Positions 10,111 to 23,459 of a DNA stretch of 64,000 nucleotides are shown here, in pieces; position 1 is the stretch's first letter, and each line of letters opens with the position of its first letter. This DNA comes from Brachynemurus nebulosus. Taxonomy: Eukaryota > Arthropoda > Insecta > Neuroptera > Myrmeleontidae. A model generated the notes under the pieces. It was given only the letters and a program-made list of their open reading frames with translations, had not been told where the DNA came from and ran no database searches. The translations under genes were made by a program, and so were the position numbers. The stretch lies in NCBI GenBank assembly GCA_035578155.1, contig JAPWDM010000005.1:44218454-44282453 (forward strand), in the 5' to 3' direction.

Positions 10111-12888
10111 CGACAGAGTTATTTTTTATTATTATACCATCAAAGTGTTTTAATTTATTTCTATGTGTCGTCTGAAGATGGATACACGGTATTTCTGAAT
10201 ATGCTGATATTCTTATATCTCAAAGGTTAAATTAAAATTACAGAATATCTTTTCCTTACTCAATATACAAGATTCTTTCATACCTAATATTGTATATTAT
10301 ATATAACATTCTAAAGACGTTATACTTACATAGCGTAACTTGAGAGATTCTCAACACGGCTCAAACTATACGTATCTGGCAACCTACCTATTGCAAATAT
10401 AATATTACTTTATTAAAAAAATATCTTATTTATATGAATAATAAAAAAAATAATATTTTTTTAAAACGTCGTAGATGCAAAATATAAATTGTTAAAAGAA
10501 TTGAATTTATTCTTTTGTCATTACTTATACGTTATGTCAATTGTGTAAAATTAAAAGTGTAAAAATGTATTTTGGAATATTTAACAACTTGTCAAAATCA
10601 GTATTTTCAACAATGTTTTGACGAATCAACATAAATATAACGAACAAATAAAATAAAAAGTTTTATGAATTAATTTTTTTTTTTTTTTGTATAGAAAACT
10701 TTTTTAACTACATCGTGCGACAAGTATGAAACAATTAACTTTTTTTTTAGTTAGCTGTTTAATTATTGAAATGAAAGCTTCTCAACTTTATGCAGCCTTT
10801 GTAGATAGATAAATAATTATAAATTATATAAAGTCATATTTTTAGTTTTAATTATAAAATTTTAATTGAGTAATTTCATGTTTTATCTCATCCGCGGTAA
10901 TTCTCCAGTTACGTCCTCGGTTGTATTCTTGTCGCCATGTGTAAAATATAATTTATATTGCTACTGTATATGCTTTATATTGTATAATTGTGTGTCGTTT
11001 TTACTAATTTAAGAAATTAGTTTAGGTTAGTTAACTTAATAAATTATTATGTACATTAGATGTTTTTGTAAATATAAACAAATGGCAATTCATCTTTGTT
11101 TATTTTAATAATTTAATACGTTCAAATACGGGTAAATTGTACAACAAAAACAAATTAGATACATGTTCATGGAATATTAGGGTTCCACTGTACAATATTC
11201 GTTTATTTTCCATCTTTGTAGGTTAACAAAACATAAAATTTTTGTTAAGAAAATAACAATAATCGTAACAAAAGGCATAAAAGATTTAGTCTTTATATTC
11301 GACTTTATTATTTTATACCTTTCCCCACGACCATTCAAACAAATATATATAAACGGATGACTTAGTAATACAGTATGCCAATTTTCCCTTCATTTTCCAC
11401 GGCCCTGATGATAAATAAAAACAAACAAAATTTGCCCGGTTGCTGTTATCAACAACAAATAAAATAAACAATTTTTATTATTTGAATATTAACCAAAATA
11501 AATAAGCATTGTTTTAATGCCATTTGAGGCTTGGGATAATGTTTTCGACTACGTAATATTGCTAACATTAATTTTATTTATGGTATTTGGAGTCGAAGTG
11601 TACAAAACAAGAATGAATGAATTGGCGGAAATTAAATAATGAGAAATTGTAATTTTACGTTTTCAATTCTTTTTGAGGCATATATACACGATCAACTAAT
11701 AATACAATCTACAGATTTGATATGTTATACCGATTGAATGTATTCTGATATATCATCTTTAAGGTGATTGGCGCGCACCAGTTAAGTAAATATTGTGGCA
11801 AAAATTATGGCTGCAAATTAATATTAGTTAATTATAGAATTTCTTTTTGAATAAATTTGTGTTTATCTAACGAAAATTTGTTACGTATCAATTTAACGAG
11901 GCTAGCAGCTCATGGTAGCGTAGTAGGTGGAGTATTTTTGAGTTAACTTTTCTTCGAGCTAATTTGCCTTTAAGCAACAAAATTGAGTTGTCGAAAATTT
12001 ATACAATATAGTTTGAGTGTAATAGAGTAAGATAACTTTACGAATAAAATAAGTTAGTATAATTAATATTAATATTTAATATTACAAGGAGAGGAAGTTT
12101 GCGTTTTCTATGCGACTTAATACACACAAATTTTTGTCCTTAAAATATAATTTCAGAATCGAAAATTAATGTTTAACTAATATTTAGGATAGCTGACATA
12201 AATTTTGAGATATTTCTTAATTTTTAAAATTAAATTACTTAGATATTATGTTAGAATTTGTTGATTTTAGTTGATTCCTCAAAGAGTTCAAATTTTTGAA
12301 ATAAGTTTTTCATCATTTAATTTTTAGCGGACGGTACTTATTGCTTGTACGTCAGCTCACAGCAGTTTTAAAAGGGCTCAAAGCTTTCTTTAAACTTTAC
12401 ATACTAAAATAGAATCTAAAAGATATTAGATTCTAACTATAAGGTGGCGTTACATTGAATGCTTTCAATATCCAGCAAGTAATATTTGGGTGGTTCTATT
12501 TTTCAGTTGTCCTAAGCCTAACCATAAAAAAAAATAGAGAAAGCTATTTAATACATTTCGTGTGACTAAAATGTAGGAAAAACGTGTGACTAAAATGTAG
12601 ATTCGGCATATATGTAGTATAAGAATATATGGCCAATCTCTCTCTATGAGGCAGTGGTTCCGTTGAGGCGAAATGGATAGACATCGGGTAAAGGCACTTC
12701 AGTTGTTTTGCGCAGATGCTTCAATTAGTGTTTGCTGTTCATTGGTTCATATTACCACCAAAAAAGTCCCATTTGCGCAAAACGAACCAAATTTCTCCAA
12801 AGAGAGAGAAAGAACTAATATTGTCTGCGCCGTGATGTTGGGACATTTTTTCATATACATACTGGCCATATATTTATTATATTACATA
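10111..12888. other. Long AT-rich stretch without recognisable genes
   Basis: Nothing supportable as a gene. GGGTTCCACTGTACA near 11180 looks like one end of a pogo-type MITE, but its partner was not found. Confidence 0.5.
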
Positions 12889-13309
12889 CTAGCCGTACCC
12901 GTGACGTTGTTCACGCGAAACGTTGAGTAGTTTCTTTTTCCAATTTGTAGTTTCTTGCAACACAAAATGCATTAAATTGTCTCCAAATTGACAATTGTGT
13001 ATTTATTGTATTTTTCGGTACACAATTAGCAACATTTTTTTTTATTTAAAATTCAGAAAAATTTCCAAACTACAAAATTTATTTACAATTTTTGTTACTA
13101 TAATTATGAAATTTTGCATGAAATGTGTAAATTGGTGTAATGTGTGTAGATGCTCAAAATAGTTTTTCCATTTTCCCAGTTGACCCAGGTAATAAGTTAT
13201 CATCACACCAAATTTCATTAAAATCCGTCCAGTAGTTTTTACGTGATGCGTGAACAGACAGACAGGCAGACAGACAGAGACAGATTTACAGTTTTATTAT
13301 ATGTATAGA
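12889..13309 (-). mobile_element. Helitron-like non-autonomous repeat, copy B
   Basis: On the minus strand it starts TCTATACATATAATAA at 13309 and ends GGCTAG at 12889, inserted exactly between A and T as Helitrons do. It carries a CAGACAGACAGG-type simple repeat (13256-13282) and, on the plus strand, TTTCATTAAAATCCGTCCAG, a common phrase of this dispersed insect family. There are no inverted ends. Copy A at 8692-8906 shares the terminal signatures. Confidence 0.6.
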
Positions 13310-14279
13310 TATGAGATTCGGTATCTGCAGGTCAGCAGATTATTATATTTCTTATTAAAACCAATATTTTTTTGCGAATTACTGGATTCAGACGAAGGAT
13401 ACGTGACGAAGGATATAATTTTCCAACAAAATTGTTACTAATTGTGAATAGCAATCATTTAGATTGAAAACTTTAATTTATCGTAAAGATTACATAATTG
13501 CAAATCATATTTACGCAAAAACGATTTGAAATTCATTAAAAAATGTAATAGTTCCAAGCAATACCCTATAATGGGGACATGCCGTAATAAAAGTTTGACG
13601 TCATTCTTATAAAAAAAGTTAAAGTAAAATGAAAATAGGTCATCTAAATAGGACTTATTAACTTTATTAAAATAAAATAAATCACAGTTTCTTCATTTTG
13701 TATATAGTTTTAACCTTCGTTATTGTGGAGACAATCTTAATTTTTGAAGGACTTTAAAAATATAACTACCCATTTATTAGATTAAGTATTGGTTTTCGGT
13801 CTGTTTGGCTTAGAGAAACAGCCTAATTAGTGTGCTAAGAAAGGAATTTTAAAAACTTTTTATCTTACAAGTCACACGTCAGCGCTCGCTCTAGCGTTTA
13901 CACCACCCCGGGCAAAATGGAAAAATTACGCCCCGGTAAAATCAGCGACCGTTTTTCTTTCTTTTCTTTTCTTTTTTGCTCGTCAGTTGTAAAAATGCGG
14001 CCCTCTTTTTACAGAAATACCGCCCATAAAATTTGCCCGGGTTGCCCCCCCCCCCCGCCCTCCCCTGAACATAGGGTTGCCAGGCGTCCGGATAAAGCTG
14101 AACAGAGTGAGGCTTTTTCGTCGCGCGTCAGGCCAAAATACACGGAGTACTTACGGCCTGTCCGGCTTTTGTTAAGCTTTTTAAATTTGACCATTTTTTT
14201 TTTCACTCCGCCCGTGATTTGATCCATGAATATTTTTTAATTTTTTTTTTGTAATTTAGATTGCTTTTCTGAATTCTTT

Positions 14280-14450
14280 ACTATTTGTCAATATTATTAT
14301 TCCATTCCGGGTCATAATGCAAATGTTGAAAGAGTTTTATCTTTAATAGGTCAACACTGGTCAAAAGAACAAACAAATTAAATGTCGATACTGTCGACAA
14401 AATGTTTGTTGTACAATAATTTTAAAAATTTGACTTGTAAAGAGCTTTGA
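14280..14450 (+). pseudogene. hAT transposase C-terminal dimerisation domain, decayed
   Basis: The frame from 14280 reads YYYSIPGHNANVERVLSL then IGQHWSKEQTN, a stop at 14379-14381, and continues in the same frame to a second stop at 14448-14450 through STKCLLYNNFKNLTCKEL. This follows the hATC pattern (P-x3-A-x-V-E-R-x-F-S, W-x5-N-R, then a Leu/Asn-rich helix and C-x-E). The Phe of ERVFS is Leu and the RNRL block is lost to the stop. The N-terminal zinc finger and most of the catalytic domain are missing, so it cannot be active. It belongs to element B. Confidence 0.75.
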
Positions 14451-14591
14451 TATGCAAAGCCGATGTCTGCCAATAAAAAATATTAATTACTTTATGTTAC
14501 AATTAATTTAAAGTTTATTTAGTTCATTAGTGTTTTGTTCAATTTTGTTTTTCATTGGAAATTGCAATAGTATGTAGTTTACTGCTAACTA

Positions 14592-15254
14592 TAGGGTTGC
14601 CAATCATACATTATAATAAAGTATTCTACTTTATTTTTCACAAACATACTTTATACTTTTGCACAAAAATAAAGTAGCTAAAATACTTTATTTTGAATCT
14701 TGACTGTGATTACACTAAACAAAACTTTCCGATACGTAATTCTCAAACGATTTATTAAATATTAAGATGGATGATTTATCTATATTCTGAGTCAATAATA
14801 CTTAAAAAAAATCAGAAAAAAATCTACTAATATTAAGGAAGAATTTGTAATGAAAAATACTGCTGAAAATGGTAATAATATATATCCACTTTAAAATGAG
14901 TGCGATAACTTATCAGCTATAAAAAAATATTTCTTATTTGCTTTCTGTTCCCACAACTCTAACTTCACCGAGAGTTTTTTCGGTGATGAATGTGAAGTGG
15001 CTAGCAGAGAGAAATAGATCTCCATAAGTTTAATAGAAAATGAATTATTTATTTATTTAAATCTAAACTTAGATTGTAAAATTAGCTATGAAACGTTCAT
15101 AGATCTATAATAAAAATTGTTAGCATGTGCTAAAAACACAAAAAAAGAATGTATTTAAGACAATAAAACTTAAATTTGGAAAATACTTTGAAAATATGTT
15201 TTCGTATTTAAAAGATTCAATACTTTATTTTTCTCAAAAAAGTTGGCTACCCTA
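14592..15254. mobile_element. hAT-like MITE C (innermost), 663 bp
   Basis: The ends TAGGGTTGCCAATC and AGTTGGCTACCCTA are inverted with small differences, and the flanks GCTAACTA (14584-14591 and 15255-15262) are a perfect 8-bp target duplication. Interior words such as AAAATACTTTATTTT occur near both ends. It is non-coding. Its TIR start TAGGGTTGCC is the same as that of element B, so B and C probably share a transposase family. Confidence 0.9.
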
Positions 15255-15545
15255 GCTAACTACTATTGCCATGCAATTATTGAAATTAATATTGTAATGG
15301 ATATTGAACGATTAATAATAAAGAAAACTGATTCATGCAATTTTATTGTTGTTTCATTAGAATTTAAGAAAATTTTATGGTACGTAATTGATAAAAAAGC
15401 CGTGTTTTACTTTTTAAAAAAATAGTCGTGTCATATTAAGACAAAAAATTAACGGTGTCCGGCTTTTTTACCCAAATGTGGCCCTAAACTGGCTGATCTG
15501 TTCGGCTTTTCGGCAACCCTACCTGAACCGGGCTCTGCACACGTC

Positions 15546-17274
15546 AAAATGTTACATTTCCAAAAATCGTTCATTAATCTTAATTAATGATCCAACCACC
15601 TTAAGGGGGGGGGGTAAGGTTTTAAAACATTTTTTTTGCATTTTTTTAATTAATTTTTTTTCTGAATGTATAACATGTCGAGCGTGTTGTATCAAAATTT
15701 CAAGTAAATCCGAGCAAAACTAATGAAGATACAGCGTTTCAAGCGACCGGCTCTCATGCTCGATTTTTATACCTGCAAGGTAGCTGCGCGACGCGCCTAT
15801 CTGGTAAGTATAAAATTTACTTTAATTTTATACTTGCAAATCTTATACAAAGCAAATACTTACTATAATTACCCGCGTAAGTATAAAAAATTATATAATT
15901 TTATTGATGTTTAGTTTTGGATTTTTTAGTATAAAAAACTTTAAATCTATTTTCTCGCAAACAACATTTTTGAAGTTCGTGAACATCATAACTCCAAATC
16001 TACTTCACCGATTCTTTTGAAATTTTGTACACTCTTTCTACACATAAATCAACAGGTAATCAGGTCGAGTTTTTTTTTTGCTATTTTTTTCCAGTTTATA
16101 ATAACAAATTAACCGAAATTTTTAGCAAAAATTGCGTTTTTCACTTCAAAATGCTGCCAAAAATAAAAAAATACAAAAAACTCTTCCTGACTCCCTATAG
16201 GGAAACATATCGCCTTTTAAACGCATTTCGATTTTTTTGTTTCGGGTGATCCGGTACCGAGTTATGATGTTCACCGCAAAACAACTTTTTTTCGGGGCGC
16301 CTCCGGAAATTCGCGGTCACGGACTTATTTATTGATATTTTTAATTGATAATTTTTTCAAAAATACTTCAGATGCTATACTATAACGTGTATATGAAATA
16401 AATAAATCAGCATTATTCATATCTCCAAAAAAAAAATCATGAAAATATCCCTTTTTGTCAAGTTTGATCAATTTTTACAATTAAAATAAGATCGTGTGTA
16501 TCTAGCTTTACGTCAAAAACAAATCTCCAATCCATATTTACTTTCTATTATGTAAAGACGAAAATTCGAAATACTTTTATATTGTATTCTATAAGTATAA
16601 ATGGTAGAATTTATCCGAAAATCTGTAGATACAACTACGCCACATCGAAACAGTAAGTACACAGTGAGACAATATAAATAAATAAATAAATAAAATTGTG
16701 TATATTTTGAATAACAATACACATATATACAGTTTCTCTTCAATTCGAAACACTCGAAACCATTCTGTGGCCGCTTCACTCATGTTTGTCTGTTGGTTGG
16801 CTTCAATCTATCTTCAATATTCAATAAAAGCAATCCTTCACCAACTGGTGTTATTTTGTTTTGGTATTTTCGTTTATTTTTTCTACTGAACCATCTGAAT
16901 CATCTTTTGTTCGTTTTTCAACGTCATCGTTCGTGGGTGTCTTAAAATTATTTTTATTTATTTTTCTTCGTGATCAATTGAAAATAATTTCAAGTTTTTA
17001 TCAGGATTCGTAACAATGATGCAACTTCCCAAATAAACATTTTAAAATATTCTAAATTTAATTTTCTCATATAAATGTTTTCTTAATTTTATTTTTTATT
17101 TTTTTAAGGTGTTGGAAAGATATTTTGGTTAGAGTTTGTGTGTTTTTTAGATTTGATTAGAGTTTTTAAACACCTTTTTAGAGACCCTAATTTATTTTAT
17201 GACATGACATATTTTGGAAAATAATATTTAAATAATAAAAATAATAAAAATAAAAAATTTAAGTTCTATTTGGA
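15546..17274. other. Non-coding stretch, decayed repeats
   Basis: No gene supported. About 15600-16310 has transposon-like phrases (TTAAGGGGGGGGG at 15601, ACTCCAAATCTACTTCACCG near 15991, GGGGCGCCTCCGGAAATTCG near 16294) but no matched ends could be paired. Confidence 0.4.
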
Positions 17275-17282
17275 TCTCACTG

Positions 17283-17514
17283 CAGGGAGAGATTAGCCAA
17301 TAGGCCAACCTAGGCCATGGCCTAGGAGCGGCCAGTTTTTAGGGGCGGAAGATTTTGAAAACAGGGCGAAAAAATTTGCAATGACATTCTTCTTTTTTTT
17401 TGCTCGTCAGTTATTTTTTAAGAAAAAAAAATAAATTTTCTTCTTTTCGAGCAAAAAGTAGGGGCGGCATTTTTCACGGTGCCTAGGGCGGCACTCAGGG
17501 TTACTTCGGCCCTG
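17283..17514. mobile_element. hAT-like MITE, 232 bp
   Basis: The ends CAGGGAGAGATTAGCC and GGTTACTTCGGCCCTG are imperfect inverted copies. The flanks TCTCACTG (17275-17282) and TCTAACTG (17515-17522) are an 8-bp duplication with one mismatch. The interior CCTAGGCCATGGCCTAGG and TTTTTTTGCTCGTCAGTT words link it to element A at 13881. Confidence 0.75.
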
Positions 17515-17538
17515 TCTAACTGTAACCAGTGTAAGGGT

Positions 17539-18151
17539 AACTTCAAAAATGTAAACTTTACCGCATCGATGCAGCATCATGACTTTTTTGATGCGTCTAA
17601 TACTACCTGATGCGCTGCTGATGCTCTCTTGAAATTTGATGCACATTAGATGTTTTTGAACGGACTATTGACATCATTTAGCCTCTGATTTGGCTATAGA
17701 GAAGACAGATAATGTAGCATGATAGACTATAGATAATATAGCAATACAGTCCTTGTATAGGTATATTATCTTTGAATTTCAACTTGAACTTACTTGAAAT
17801 TGAAAATATTGAAATTATTTGAATAAAAATATTACATCCCTATTTTGAGTGCAAGATGTATTCAAATAGTTTAAACAATTTTAATCAAAGGTAAATACAT
17901 TCATCTTTTTCAACAATTTGTTTTTTGGAATTATTCCTGTTGGTGTTAATACCTACATAATATGGCTAGTAGTTATAATTCTACATTATACACATGACAT
18001 GCATCTTGGACACGCATCACCAAATTTCTTGATGCGTTGTTTTGACTCATCAAATGCAAAAATGAACTTTTGATTTTTCGTTGTGATGCGTCTGATGCGT
18101 TTTTGAACTTTTGACTCTGCCTCATGCAAGCAGTGATGCATTTTTGAAGTT
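17539..18151. mobile_element. Candidate TIR element with reiterated GATGCG words
   Basis: The outer words AACTTCAAAAATG (17539-17551) and CATTTTTGAAGTT (18139-18151) are exact inverted copies. Between them GATGCG or CGCATC occurs about eight times, clustered in the outer 130 bp at each side. No convincing target duplication was found, so the limits are provisional. Confidence 0.45.
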
Positions 18152-20690
18152 AACTTAAAGTTAATATTATTATAAATAGTGTTGAAATGGTTATGAAAAT
18201 TTACTATGAATGCATATTGTAATAATTTTAATAATATACATAGGATGATTTTATCCCGATTGAAGGTTCCTGGTGAATACAAAACTAATTGCTCAAGCAC
18301 GTCCAACTAACAAAACTGAAGTCGCTAAAATTTAGTACACAGACAGCCACTATTTACCTCGTGTTAACACATAGGGTAACCTTATTCCGATTAAAGGTTC
18401 TTGTGAGATTTGCTTTTGCCTTTTTTCCTTTTGGGTCAGAAAGGTCTCTGACCACTTGGTATATTACGTAATTTAGAAATTTTTTTTCGACCAAAACTAT
18501 AAATTTTTTTGTAATTTAGACATCTTTTTGCGGACCGGTGACATACCGGCGATTGCGAAACACTGATTTAGAGTAATTTCCTGATATAAATTATTTATCA
18601 ATGATTAGTATAAATAACAAAATATTGTTATCAAATTTTTGAATAATTTTTCACTATCAAGTTAGAGAAATCTTCAATTACTCTATCATAAATGTATTTA
18701 TAACTTTCGATGTACTTCGAAACTTTTCGAAACTGTTTGAATACATAGATTCATCGATAATTTCATTGAACAACTTTGAATATCCCCATTCATATAATAA
18801 TTTGAAACTTGTATATTAATTTTACTTTGTGCGATAAGTAACATTTCCTGTTTATAAATGAACTTTGATACAATTTAAATGAATTGAAAGAAAACTCGGG
18901 GGAAAAAAGAACTGAATTTAATTACTGAAAAATAAAACGTACAGAAGACGGCTGGTGAGGGAATGGAAAACTGGAAAGAAAACATTGAAAAAGATAAACA
19001 AATTAAATTTCCCTCTATATTATAGTTGTGCACTAATGGTTGGCGCTGCAAAGACGTCTGCAGAAAATAAATTGTGAAAGAAAATACCGATTTAGCCAGC
19101 TAGCTTCTGGTAGTAGAAATAGTTTTTACTATTTTCCAAAAAAGAAAAGTCAAGTTGTTGTTTTAATACTGACATATTATTACGTTCTTTATCCACATAC
19201 AGAGTGGATTTTATTTAGCATAAATGCAAAATATGTATAAATTGTGAAAAAAATTCAACTTCTTCTATCGTTTTCACGTTTACGTTATGTCAATTGTCTG
19301 TGTATATAACGTTGGTATAATCAATACGGTACTTTACTGAAATTAAAAACTATTGTAAATGTCTGGTTATTCCACATTTCTCATAGTATAATGACGTCAT
19401 AATTTGAAAACAAACAAACATCAATCAATGTAGCCTGAAAACTTTGACTATATATTATTCATAACATGTTCAAAGTAAAAGCGAGTATTTATTTAAATTC
19501 TGGTGGATTATTATTACGATATATAAGCTAATAAAATAATTGAAAATAAAACATAATTTCCCTTCACAAGTGTTTAGAAATTGTGACGTCATTTTAAAAT
19601 ATTGGTACGTTTTCAATCAATTTAATCGTTGTTAAAAATTTACGATATTCAAAATAAAATTTCTAAATAATTATCAAATATTTTTGCGGTTCATCGTTAG
19701 AAACAAACATTACATATCATTTAATACAAATTTCAAATATAGTCAAGTACCCTATTATTAAAATCCAGAGACTGCTCTCTTGTGTTAGCTCATTTTTTAT
19801 GAGTAAGATAATGAAATTAAGGTTGATAGACTATATTTATGTGTATGCTAAATGCATTCATACATAATTAAGAATAGTTAAACTTGGTTAGAATTATTCT
19901 CTTTTAATGTTATCCCACACGAATATTATCATTCTTTTGGCTATAATATAATATATAATGATACAGGGTGTGACATCCGTCTTATCGAAAAGGCACAGTA
20001 AGCACTGTGCCTTGGTATAAAAATCTATAGCTCAAGCTTACAGAAGTCTAAAAGTAATATTTTAATTAAAGTAAAATTTAATACCCTAATAAAACCAGAA
20101 CAAAATTAAAAATATATCTAATATTTTTCTTTATTTTATGAATTTTTTAGTTTTTATACAACTGTAGAACTGTCTATAATTTGTGCCACCAATCACCTAT
20201 TTGATATAGAAGCGTAAAAATTTCTGTTCGGAAAAATTTTGGCAGACCATAAAGATTGATGAAGTCCGAATTTAATTTACACGTCGAAGACTTCATGCAA
20301 TATTGATAAAAATACAACTGGTGAAAAACTGGCTTGCAACTCATTAGTTAGCCAATTTTTGACGAGAAATGTACATTAAATAAAATTACGTAGTTTCCAT
20401 TGTTTCTCAAAGCTATGATTATGTGTAAATAAATGCAAGAGAAATAACGTTTTTAAATAAAAGATAAAAATTTCGTCAACAATAACGGTTTTATTCAACA
20501 AAACACAATTTTTTTTGTTTAAAATAAATGTAGGTATATTATATTTGTACAGTTGAATTCTTTTTTATGCGGTCCTTTTTTGTGGGATTTTTTTATGCGG
20601 TTTTTAAAAAAATGGCCAATAAAATGCATAATATAAATCAAAATCAAGAGACAGTAAGAAACTTAAGTATTTACTATAATAACTTACTTT
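18152..20690. other. Non-coding AT-rich stretch
   Basis: No gene supported. A 10-bp hairpin AAGGCACAGT/ACTGTGCCTT lies near 19989-20012. A solitary pogo-like end (CAGTTGAATTC then TTTTTTATGCGG) lies near 20550. A decayed hAT-like end (GCGGACCGGTGACA) is near 18530. Confidence 0.4.
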
Positions 20691-20698
20691 GATAAAAA

Positions 20699-22146
20699 GG
20701 GCGATTACACTTTCGTCAATTTTAATCTCCTCAGTAAAGTAATAAACCTTTTTTCGTTCATTGGGTTACATTTTATGGATACACTTTCGTCAGGTCAATA
20801 AATGTTTTATTACTGAAAATACCCAGTTTTATTAAAATTATTTCAAAATAGGAAATAACGAGAGCAAAATCGGTCTAACTGCAAATTACTCATATCGAGA
20901 TAACGACAGTTAAAGATATGCAAAAAAAGATTTCTGTTTTTCCACCAAAGTCTTAATAAGATTATGGACGTTTACTTATGTATTATATTTTGAATATAAT
21001 GTCAAATGCATGTATGGGTAAAATTCGAAGGTCTAGCATCTTTTTGCTAATTTTTTTGTCACTTAGGCCATTTTTACACTCGTGGTTAATAAGAAATTAG
21101 TAAAAATATATTAGTTAGGTCATGTTATTTTCAAAGATTTTCTGCTTTAAATTGGGGAAAAAAATGTACTGTTGGAAAAATGTACATTTTTATCCAACAT
21201 AAGGAATAAAATTTTAAAATTATATAAACAGAATAAAGAAAGGCGTTTGAATAATAAAAAAATTAAGTTCATAGATTCAGTCATCATCAGTTTTGTTACT
21301 TTCGTCTACAATATCATTTGTATTTGTGAAAATTTTAACACCTGATTTGACCTGATGCATGAATATGGCAAACTTATAAGATCTTGATTTCGGAACCAAA
21401 AAATTTATAATTTTATAATATTCATAATTTAGAATTAAAGTTCGAAAATCCCTGAAAATGTTTGCAGAAAATATTATAATTTCTTGTTAAGTAGGTACTG
21501 CAGTAAGTTTGAAAAAGCAGGATTTTAGATAAACACAATCTAGATAACTAGTTGTTCCACTGTATTGTTATTCCACTGTAACAGTTGTTCCACTGTCTAA
21601 ACGTCCTATGAAATATGACTTGGGCAACAAAAACTTGACTTTCCGAAAATATTGACAACTATCGATAGTTTTACGACTGACAATCGATAATTATAGATAG
21701 TTTCAATTATCGAAAGTCTCTCGCCACTACTGCAGTTTAAGAAAATTACAATATTGTTAATGTGAAAAAATGACCTAGCCCGCCTATGTCATAGGCGGGC
21801 TCTCAAATAAAATAAAAAGTGTATGATGCAAGAAAAAGTTTACATGCTGCCATCTCTAGATTCATATTAAAAACACATCTAGACAGTTTTTATTTCAATA
21901 ATTAGACCTTCATGTATGCTTAGTATCTCAATTTTATAAAATTTGTTAGTTAGGTCGTTCTTGTTCTCAACGCCTCATATAATACCAAAACATACTTAAT
22001 TTTTATTTAATTATACCTAAACATCTGTTTTGACGAAAGTGTATATCATAAAAAAAATTTCTCTGTCGAAACTGCAACTTTATCAGGTAAAATTTTCGGG
22101 TGCAATAAATTTTATTACAGTTCCGCTGACGAAAGTGTATGTGCCC
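20699..22146. mobile_element. TIR element with 8-bp target duplication, 1448 bp
   Basis: Perfect 8-bp flanks GATAAAAA lie at 20691-20698 and 22147-22154. The ends start GGGC and carry TACACTTTCGTCA at 20706 and again at 20780. The right end mirrors this with TGACGAAAGTGTA at 22031 and 22127. No transposase reading frame was found, so it is non-autonomous or fully decayed. The target length suggests hAT. A 25-bp palindrome lies inside at 21777-21801. Confidence 0.8.
21777..21801. repeat. Perfect palindrome, 12-bp arms
   Basis: AGCCCGCCTATG and CATAGGCGGGCT flank a single T, giving a GC-rich hairpin in very AT-rich DNA inside the element at 20699-22146. Confidence 0.85.
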
Positions 22147-22154
22147 GATAAAAA

Positions 22155-22566
22155 TACTTTTCAAGGGCTTTTAAGCATTTAATCAATACATTGCGTAAGA
22201 ACATAAGTTATTGCATCATTTAATTTTGTTACAGATGTATTTTTCAAAATTTTCATGTTATAAAATTGAAATAAAATGTTTCTACGTGTAAATTAATGCT
22301 TTGCACGTCAGGAATTTTGGATTTTTATTATTTATAAAATAGAAATTTTCGATTTTTTTGGAAAGAAAAAATATCTTCATAAAGCCCTTCCAGTTTACTA
22401 TTTAAGGTCCTTTTTTAATATTTAAAAATAAAACACAAAGGCAATTGGCGGATAAGCATGGGTAGGAATGCCCTCGTACGAATTGTGTTGGCTTTTTTCC
22501 TGTTAACTGCTATCGGCACCAAATTGAAATTTATTGCGATTCAGCCCTTAAAAACTTAAAACCTTT
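22155..22566. other. Non-coding stretch
   Basis: Nothing recognised apart from AT-rich DNA. Confidence 0.4.
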
Positions 22567-22730
22567 GAAAATAAAATAAAGTAAAAAAAATGTTTTTTAA
22601 GAAAAAGCTTTTATTTAAAAATGGGCTAAAAAAAATGAAATAACTACTGAGTGAAGTTTGAAGCAATATGCAACATAATTTATAAAAGCTTGAGGCGTTA
22701 TCATTAATTATTTCTGTTTTGGGTATAAGT

Positions 22731-23420
22731 AATAATAATAATAATAATAATCTTTATTGTTCTGCAATACATGCATACAATGAGTTGCGATGAACGTACA
22801 TATATACAATTTTAATATAATTGAATACAAATAAATTAGAAAAATACAAAAAAAATTTGATAAACAAGGAATTTGTACAATAAACAAATTTGGGTAATAC
22901 ATATATTCATTGATTATAAATTATTCGTTCCTTGCCCATACATATATTAATATATTATTACTTCCACATTTAATTAAGAATTAAGTGTTCTTGACATCAC
23001 AGTTTTGTAATTCAAAAAAGGAAAAATTAATACTTAAATTAAAATTTCAACTAAAACCAATCAATCAAAAAGAAAATGTTTATTTTTATTTTTTTAATAA
23101 TTTTTTTTCTTTTTAGATTTCTGATTACTTGACTAGAAAAAAAAAATTAAAGATTACTTAAGGAATAGTGGCTATGTGGTATTTACATAAATATACCTAC
23201 ATAAGTACATTAAAATTTAGTTAAAAAAAAAAGAATATAATTTTTATTTTATTTTATTATATTTTATTTTTTTTTTTTATTTTTTACTGTTAAATAATAC
23301 TTAATTAAAATTTGTTATTTCAAAAAATAGTTTTGATTTTGTTGATTAGTTTTTATTTAATTATTAAAATAAAAATCATAGACATTACATAAGACATAAG
23401 TTGAATAATAAGAATAAATA

Positions 23421-23459
<39 letters not shown>

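Larger units (their letters stand above)
14072..15521 (+). mobile_element. hAT element B (middle), transposase relic
   Basis: The ends TAGGGTTGCCAGGCGTCCGG and CGGCTTTTCGGCAACCCTA are inverted. The flanks CCTGAACA (14064-14071) and CCTGAACC (15522-15529) give an 8-bp target duplication with one mismatch. It encodes a decayed hAT transposase C-terminus at 14280-14450 and is itself interrupted by element C at 14592-15254. It lies inside element A. Confidence 0.85.
13881..15537. mobile_element. hAT-like element A (outermost of three nested)
   Basis: Perfect 8-bp flanks CACACGTC lie at 13873-13880 and 15538-15545. The ends AGCGCTCGCTCTAGCG and CCTGAACCGGGCTCTG are roughly inverted. The body has CCCGGGCAAA and GCCCATAAAATTTGCCCGGG phrases and a C13 run near 14046, shared with the decayed copy at 33380-33450. 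Without its inserted element it is only about 200 bp, a non-autonomous MITE. It was split at about 14071/15522 by element B. Confidence 0.75.
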
